Part shown: positions 46,801-55,900 of the stretch, in pieces
Position numbering within the stretch: the stretch's first letter is position 1
How the letters are laid out: the number at the start of each line of letters is the position of its first letter
Origin: Closterium sp. Naga37s-1
Lineage: Eukaryota > Streptophyta > Zygnematophyceae > Desmidiales > Closteriaceae
Direction: 5' to 3'
Assembly (NCBI GenBank): GCA_947471745.1
Contig: CANJKZ010001023.1
Location: 1,688,501 to 1,752,500, forward strand
DNA length: 64,000 nt
The notes under the pieces: model-generated
Told to the model about the DNA's origin: nothing
Database searches by the model: none
What the model saw: only the letters and a program-made list of their open reading frames with translations
Program-made: the position numbers and the translations under genes

Positions 46801-46935
46801 GTGAAGAAGAGGACCCGCTATTTCTAGGCTTTGGAGGGCACCGCTTGGTCGTGTCACGCAAGCTGGCATGCACTCCCATGAATGTGGGCCAGTGGGACAC
46901 TTAAGAAGAACCACAGCAATGCGTGCTGAGTGAGT

Positions 46936-46970
<35 letters not shown>

Positions 46971-49900
46971 TGTGCTCAGCGATGAGGTATGCTGGGTCAG
47001 CGGGAGGCTTTCTAATAGCTTGGCATCACATTATTGTATGAAAACGTTCAACACATGGCTGTCCACATCCACACATGGATGTCCTTAACCATGGGAAATC
47101 GAAGCCAAAATCATTTGAACTTGTTTGGGTCGAACTGTGTGACTGCCGGTTCGAGGTTCGACTCTATCAATGAGAACCGCAATGAAATAAGATTATGCAT
47201 CCCTTCATTATGAAAACATTTTTTTTAACCACTATTTTGTTTGCTTGCCAGCCTTTTTTGTAATAAAACAAGTTGAGTTGGAAGTAAAACACCGTGAGAA
47301 TCATAGGTGTTGCAGAGGAACAACGAACCAACTGCAGATGAACTAAGGAATCTGTGGAGTAAAAAAGGTCCAGCACCTTTTTGTCGCCCCTAACATCATT
47401 TCAGTCAACGGCACACGCTTATCGAGCTCATTTTTTGCTTGACTAGTGACGATTTTTCTTCCCACAGCGTAGACTACCAGCACACGTACTTGTTAGATAG
47501 ATATAGGCTCGCGTAGACAAATTCTTCTCTTTAGCCCAATTTACGGTAGCGGATTTCTTTTACACAAAAATCACTTTATTGTTGGCGTTTCCACCTGGTA
47601 TAGCCAGCTAGAACTCTGAAATTCACCATTTGGGACGGTGTGACAATAACGAAGGCCTCTTATTAGGAAACATGAACATGTTTGCCCCGACCGTGTTTGT
47701 GCTCGAAGGTAACATCAAGGTGTTCAATTATCAATTATCATCCTCTCCTATACTGCAGATATGCCATCATTCTTGTGGATAGAGTTTAGGTGTCTAGTTG
47801 AGACCTACCCGAGGTAAGGTAGGAATGCCAACTTTTTGGTTTGGACATTACGCTACACAACCTTACGGGCATTCCTACCCAATCCAACCCTACACACTTT
47901 TTGGTTGGGCAAAACCATTTACCTCGGGTAAGGTTGGATTGGACATTATTGTAGCGCCGATCGTCCTGGTCCCACCTTGGCCAAGATTTTTGGGTTCCGA
48001 CCCAACTTAGTAGTGGGTTAATAAACTTAGCCGAGGACTTCACCAAGCTCCCTATCCTTTCCACTATATATACATTCACCTTTTTCTTGTAGAGTTGACG
48101 CGGGCGGCTACATCTGGCAAGCACTGTTCAGAAGTTTTGATTTTGAATGCACAATCTCATGTGTGTGCAGAAGTTGGTGTGATGTTCCATGCTCTCACAC
48201 AGTTTCGTTTTTTTCTGCCACACTTTTTGGTTTTGTGTAGCGCCAGCAAATGGTTGTGCATGACAGTGATGTTCATCCTGACTCACCAAGCATGTCTACG
48301 CAGTCTCATGCCTCGTGGCAACACGTTGCAAATCGGACTGTTTTCCATTGCAGCACAAACTTCGCAGACGCATTTTGAAAAGCTTGCATGTTGGACTAGA
48401 GGATTCGTTTGCTGTGATTGCAAAAGAAGGCACTGTCGGATGAGTGATTTCCTCCGTACAATGAATCACGCTCTGACACGGCATGGCCCTTACAGGCCGA
48501 CCTGACCGCACAAGCATCGACCACACTAGCCCCGACCACACAAGCCCCAACCACGGCTGCGGCCACACATGTCCGGCGGGTTGGCGCAGGGCCAGCCCGA
48601 CTGTCCTCAAAGATCTGCTTTGGCCTGTCATCATATAGCAGTGTGTGTGTGCCCCGTCACACTCTGCCGAAGTTCATGTGTGTAGCACACATGGCTGTCC
48701 ACATGCACACGTCTGTCCTTTTACATGTGCCATCTCACCCTGCTGCATCCTCACCTCACACCCGAGCTTTCCTCCCACTGTCCTCCACTCCCTCCTGCGC
48801 CTCCCCCAATCCGTCCAACCAGAGATGGACGACGAGTCCCCTGGCTCCTTCTCGTACAGCAAGGTGTTTGACGAGCCAATCACGATCCACTACGAGGATG
48901 GCACTCTCTCTGTCGACGACTCCTCCACCTCCTCCGCGTCTTCCTCCTCTGCTGTGTCTCTTCTCATTGTGCTGCCTGCACGAACAGGAGCTGCGGTTGC
49001 TGGTGAGCTCTGCATGCCATACCACATGCCATACCACATGCCATACCACATGCCATACCACATTCCGTACCACATACCATGCTGCATGCCATACATACCA
49101 CTGATACCACATGCTGTTCCACATGCCATACCACAAACCACACCCCATGCCATACAGCATGTCATACTCCATACCGTACCATCTGCCAATACCGCACGCA
49201 TGGCTTACCATGTGCCAAAGTTGCATGGCTTGCCATGTGCCAATGTTGCATGCAATATTACATGCCATATCGCATGGCATGCTCATGCCATGGTGCGTGC
49301 TATGCTGCATGCCTATCTTCGTGCTATACTTCATGCCACTTGGCATTTGTGACTTCCTTCAACTGCTCTCTCCCGCTTCTTCATGTTTTCCTGCATTTCC
49401 CTTCACCATCCATTCATCTTCATCATCCATCCCGTGCATGCTATGCATGCATGGCAGATGTTGGGAATGCCACTGACAATAGCACTCTCTCAAGCACAGC
49501 ACGTGTCACTGCCACCAACACCACCACCCCCGCCTTCTCCTCCTCCGCCTCCTCCTCCTCCTCCTCCTCCTCCTCCTCCTCCTCCTCCTCCTCCTCCTCC
49601 TCCTCCTCCTCCTCCTCCTTGCCATCCTCCGCCGCCGCAGCAGCGTATGAGTGCTCGCCGGGGTGCCGGCTGCAGCGGCTGGCGAACGGGGGTGTGCGAT
49701 GCGGCGTGTAACACTCCCGCGTGTGCCTTTGATAGTGGTGACTGCGCGTGTGTCGACCCGCTCTTTGGCCAAGGCATCTGTGCCTGCCCGCCTAGCCACA
49801 CCCGCCGCGACGACGGCTGTCAGTCATGCCTCCCCCCTCTCCACCCGCCTCTCCGGCTCCCTTCCTATTCTCACTCCACTCGTACAAATTCCCAGTTTGC

Positions 49901-52900
49901 GCTTTCTTTCAGTGGACTTGTTATCCTACCATCCCTGCTCTTCCTACCTCATACACCTCCTCCTCCTCCTTCCCCGCCCTCCCCCATATCCAGCGTGCTG
50001 TCTATCCACGACGGTGGGCATGAATCTCAACTTCCCATTCTCGTTGCAGCGCTACGGCCCCAACTACACGGAGAGCAACTTTGCCTTTACGGCTGAGAGG
50101 GGCATCGCTGTCAACCGCTTCGTGTCACGTCGCAACCGGTATGACCCCATGCCTCCCTGCCCTGCCATGCCTGCCATGCCAGGCGCCACACTTGGACCCA
50201 ACAACATCTTGCATTACCAAGAGAGGTACCGCTGTCAACTGTGTCGTCTTGCATCTGTACCGGAGGGACAGCAGGCTGCACCCTCCCACGTGTTGTCAGT
50301 TTGTTCCATCAGCTTCTGTTTTCCCATCATAGCCTCTGCACCTCCGCTCACCAGCACGATCAGCTTTGAACCCTCGTCTCCCATATCCCTCTGCCATTTC
50401 TCTTCCCCCTCCCTTCCTCTCCATGGCAGTTTGCTGATTGGCATGGTTCTGCAGTAGGATCGGTGGGGTGCGAAGCAGTGCAATGGATCGGGGTGAGTGG
50501 CTCTCATGATGCTTGTCTCATCCTATTGCTGTGAGTGCGGCCACAGGTTGCTATTCATATCCTCCTTTGCCACCTCTTCCCCACCAGCTGCACCACCTCT
50601 TCCCAACCAGCTGCACCTCTTCCCCCACCCCACCAAGTGTGCCTCCTCCTTTCCCCCCCTCCCCAGGCTGCTGCACCTGGCGGGGTGGTGCAGCAACGGC
50701 ACGTCCAGGGAGCCGTTTGGAGTGAACCCCCACTTTCTGCCCACGTCGACCATCTACGACAGCGCTGCCAGCGCCAACATGACCCAGCTCGACAACAACA
50801 CCTTTGGCGTCAAACTGCGCTTCAACCCGCAGGACCTTCTCTACGGCTTCATCTACCCCGTGGTGCGTGGTGGTTCCTTAATTTACCCCGTGGTGCGTGG
50901 TGGTTCCTTAATTTACCCCGTGGTGCGTGGTGGTTCCTTCATCTACCCCGTGGTGCGTGGTGGTTCCTTCATCTACCCCGTGGTGCATGGTGGTTCCTTC
51001 ATCTACCCCGTGGTCAGCCATTTCAAGCATTTGAGCTCCGAATAACTTGCCTTTGCGAAGGATTTCCATACTCTATGCAGCTGGTGCAAGGACTGACTGG
51101 ACCGTATAGCTCATAGCTCCCTAATTGCATGACTGATGAGCTAGAATGGCCCGCAACATGGATTGGACTAAGGTGAATGCAATTTCCAATGGTTCACGGA
51201 GTTGTAGATGTTTGAACAAAAGTGTGAAATATGAGAGGAATGATTTTGTTTGTAATTGTGATTGTTTTGCAGGAGTCCCTCACAACTCTCCCCCTGGTGT
51301 TTGATATCAATCTCGACCAGGAGGCAGCCATGCGCCGTCTACACTACCTGGTGGATGGAAGTTATATCGACAATGGCACTCGCGGTGTGGACGTCAGCTT
51401 CATCACTTTCAACGGTACTTGCTTTGCTCCTGACCACCAAAGGTGAAATCTAACCGTACCTAGAATTTCACTCTGAGTTGACCCAAGTGCATGTCTTCTG
51501 ACGTTGTCTTTTAGCGGCATTCACTGCTTTCTCCCATGCCTTGTGCGTCCACAACCTTCACCCCACATTGGCAGGCAAAACGCTCACGTTTGTGCTGACC
51601 ACAGTGACCTGCACGTTGAACGCTGGAGGCAGCATGGCGGTGACCATAAAGTCACAGCCGGCAGCCATGGCCATGTACAATGCATCGACAGACAACATCG
51701 CACGGCTGGTACTGGAGGTGGTGTATCTGGTGGGGCTGCTCTGGAATGTGTGTGGCGAGCTGCAGGAGATGGCCGAATGCACTGCCGTTGATGGCTCTGT
51801 GCTCAGTTACTTTGGCCTCGTGTGGAACTGGGTCGACATGCTCTCCTTCGCACTGCAACTGGCTTCCGTTGTCATCTGGTACGCAACCAGCCAAGCTGTG
51901 CGAGGGAGGGGTGGACCTTGCCTTGCTATTCATCCTGGGTTCATCACCTCATCTAGAATAGAACCATGCTTATGGCTGCTTCCTCGCTGCTCATCCATCC
52001 CACCCACACGCCCTGCTTCTCTCATCTCCCTGGCCTCCACATGTGCGCGCGTGTGTCGGTGTGGGCAGGGTGGTGCTGTGGTGGTACGTGGACGCGTTTG
52101 ACATGCAGCCACGCTACGACATCTACTACACGCTGCTCGAGATGCCGCGCTACTGGGCCGTGCCCAACCCGCCCACGGGCTTCATCGGCGCCACTCAGGC
52201 CTTCGCAGAGCTGCGTAACATCATCAACCTCCGCGCCGTCTACTTCGCCCTTCAGGGCATCATGTGAGTCGCCTTGCACGCGCGCGTGTGTGCGTGCGTG
52301 CGTGGGTCAGTTCTCGTTCTTAATGTGTAAAATCACAAGTTGACCATTCACTTGACTCAATTGCTCATGTATAGTTGGCATTACGGGTTGACGATCAATC
52401 TTCAATTCACCACACTTTTACTCCCCAGAATATGCTCCCTTACCCACCTCCACCTTTCTGCCCTCCCAATTCCCTTCACTAGCCTCGCCACGCCCTCGCT
52501 GCACTTCTTCCTGCTCTCCTTTGCCGTCTTCTTCTGCTTCACCATGTACGGCTACCTCGTCTTTGGAGGCGCACTCGAAATGGTATGTGTCTGGCTGAGT
52601 GAATGTATCACTCCTTTTGCTCGAGCAAGGCTCTGTGTTCAGCTTTACCTTGTTTCTCTTCGTAATTGCCAACCTTGCCTTTGCTTTATTTCCTTTTTTT
52701 TTTTTTTTTTTTTTCTGTCACGTCGTATACCCCAACCATCTCCCCCTCTCCCGCCCCCCACCCCACCCTCTGCAATTCTCTACAGTGCTAGAGTCCATGT
52801 TCTCATGTTTCCTCCTCCTCAACGACAACTCCTCAGCCTTCTTCTTCCAGCGCCTGGCGTCGTGGGACCTCATAGCCGCAATGCTCTTTTTCTTCATGTT

Positions 52901-55900
52901 CATCGTCTTCATGGTCTTCATCCTCCTCAACTTCCTCATCGCCATCATCGTCGATGCCTTCATGAGTGTCAAGGATAGCAACATCGTTGCCACCTCTATA
53001 ACCTCTGACCTAGGGCATATTATCAAGTACAAATGGAATTGCTGGCGTGGCCGTTACTTGCGGTATCCCGTCATTCTCGACCGCCTTGTGGAGTTGGGAG
53101 CTAAGGACACCCGAGTGGAAGAGGTGAGATCTGGGCACCCAAGATCATCCTTGTTGGCAAGGTTAGAGGTCAAAGAATCCGTTCATTGATTGCAATTTCT
53201 TACCAAATGGCCTGTGTACGCACGAGAAAAAATAAAAAAAATCCAAGCCCGTGTCCAGTTTAGCTCAAACATGTTGGAGTCTAACCGAACAGGGTTTTTT
53301 CTTTTCTCCAAAAGAATTTATCCAAAGGCGTTCAATATACATGGGTAATGGGGGGAGTTCTTGCCTTAACTCATCCGGAGGACCCGTCAAATAGCGAGTG
53401 ACGGGTCTTGAGATTTTCGTCCTAGCTGAATAAAGCAAAGCTCGGCGAGTTGATAAACTCGTAAAACTCGTTGGTTGAACAGGTTTTTTTGGTATAGTGC
53501 GAGCTTGTTGAAATCGCACGAACTTCTTTCACTCATCGAGCATGCGGATCGAGAGTTTCGGCCGCCTATCCATGCCGATTAGCGAATTTGCCCCTCAATC
53601 TGTGCGGGTCGGTGATTTCACCCGCCGATCAGCTCATTTCAACGATTTCCGAGATTTCACCCGCCGGTCCGCACAGTTCATGATAAAAAACAGTAATTTG
53701 CGTCGAGTAATGAGCCAAGAGGATCTATAGTACAACCAAGGAGGAAGAAAGGAGGGGAAAGGAAGCTAACGCTAGTGGTCACTAAGTTGGCTAATGGGTG
53801 AGTTTGCTTGTAGCCCAAGCAACCACAATTGTACTTTGGTTGGGATTGGTGGGGCTAAATACCAGAAGTTGGCAGGTGCCAACCAAGGACCAAGGACCAC
53901 AACCAATCTTGACCAACCACAAGTTGTGTTTGGCAGGTACACCTCCAACCCCCCCCCAACAGTCCCCCCTCACCCCCCCCCCCCCCCCCCCCCCCCCCTC
54001 CCCTCCCCTCCCCTCCCCAATATAACAAATTACTACACTCAATTATCTAGCCTATGGGTTGTATGAAGTATAGTATTACAACAGGTCCAGCATAACCAAG
54101 ATTCCTCTCCCAGCATATTTGCCACTTGAGTTTTCAAGCGATTCGCCACCACTTACCTCTGTTCACTGCAGTGTACAAATCTCAACCACCACTTCAAAGT
54201 TAGACGAGAGTTTTGTTATGCTGGGTTGTGACGAGGGTTTTTATTTGTCATAATCGCCTCAAATCCGTTTCTTTTTTCTCCACACCCATCGTTTCCCCCC
54301 TTATTGGGTGGGCTCATTGCTCGATGGTCTCCAATTGTGCACTCCCTTTCTGCAAAGCTCTAGTGGAAACCCCTTGACATCAAGTTTTTTTATGTAGACT
54401 TGCGTGCCTCCCAAGTTGGGCCGCGGGCTTTAAGAAGTCCAATGACGTCCGTGGCCAATGTTGCTGCTTCGGTCCCATTACTTGAGCATATGTGTCGAGT
54501 TTTACTCCACGTGTATTAGTAGCTCGCATCCGTTAAGTAACGGGTCTGTGTGTGTGTGCGTGCGTGCGTGCGTGCGTGCACGTGCGTGCATGCGTGCAGT
54601 ATGTGCGCGTGCGCGTGTGTATGCCCGGCGAGTTTCTTTTCCCAGTCAGCACGGGCATTGCTGCTGGCTTTTTTCAGAATCTAATGCTTCTACCGAGAAC
54701 CTCTTTTTAATTCGCGTGTGTTGCTGTAGTCGAATCATCGGATGCGCCGCCTGCAATCGATAAAGCGGCGGACGCGAGCCATCTTCCTTGGCAACTGTGG
54801 CGGTGACTGCAGGCCATCGCACTCTGGTCGCGGGAACAACCAGCCCGCTTTCCCACCCGATAGCGACTCTCAAGAGCGGCGGCAGCACGTGCTGACAGCG
54901 AGGGAGAAGCGCATCGATGCCATCTCACTCGCTATGATCCTGCAGCGCCGCCATGACAGGGAGGTGCGTCCATTTTGGCGTGATTGTCGCAATGAGTATT
55001 GAAGCATGCCATTTGTTGTGCTATGGCTTATCTTGTGCCATATGCTGTGCCACGTTATGTGGTTGTGCCAGGGCATGTGTTATGCCATGCCTTGTGGCAA
55101 GCCAGGCGTTGTGAGATGCATATCTAATGATTGTGATGTGCTGAGTTCTGTGCATGAATTTTCACATCAATCTGTCCCCGCATGTCTTTCTATCCACTGC
55201 TCTTCCCATGCTTCACAATCTGTTCCCAGCTAGGTGAGCCCCACAAGACTGAGTCACTGCCCAAGTTTTGGCCCCGGACAGGTTCGAGTGAGGGTGGAGA
55301 GGCGCTGGAGCAGCTGTCGCAGGCAGTGGTGCTACAGTGCGGCGAGGTCGTGAAGCAGGCTGTCCTGCCCATTAAGAAGCCCGTGCAAAAGCTCAGTCTT
55401 GCTCACATCAAGGTGGGAAAGGAAGGCCGTGTACGGTGTGTTGGGAGCACAGTTCAGATGGGTGTGTGCGGATACAGAGGGCGTCGCTGTCATGATCACA
55501 ATGGCTGAGAATCAACAAGAGCCTTCAAGCAGGCATTCAGCGTGAAATCCCTGCCATGCATTCACAGCATCTTTTCATCCTCCTCCTCCCTTTCCCACGC
55601 CAACCCCAACTCCTCCCTGCCCTTGTGTGTGTGTGAGAGAGAGCAGGAGGAGTTGGCGTGCAGCCGGGCAGAGGTGAAGGAGCTGAGGGGCATGATGGCA
55701 GACATGCAAGCACTCATGCTCGACCTCCTCGCCCGCACGCCCCCCACGGGAAAGACTGCCCATGCAATGGGTGCTCCCGCAGGGCTGCCAGCGCCGTCAG
55801 GCATGCTGCGAGCCTACACAGAGCCCTCGCGTCTCTCCGTCTCTCTCACGGACTCTTCGGAGCCTCTGGAACAAGCGGGAGGCAGGAGGGACATGCCACA

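Noticed and set aside
49008-49345. CRISPR-like short regular repeat (CATGCCATACCA)
   Set aside because: Units are contiguous without unique spacers and lie in a eukaryotic intron; it is a minisatellite.
49490-49801. Poly-Gly and poly-Arg minus-strand frames
   Set aside because: Antisense of the (TCC)n polyserine tract of the polycystin exon.
53791-54042. Gly-rich or Pro-rich frames on both strands
   Set aside because: Caused by a poly(C) run and CCCCT repeats in a polycystin intron.
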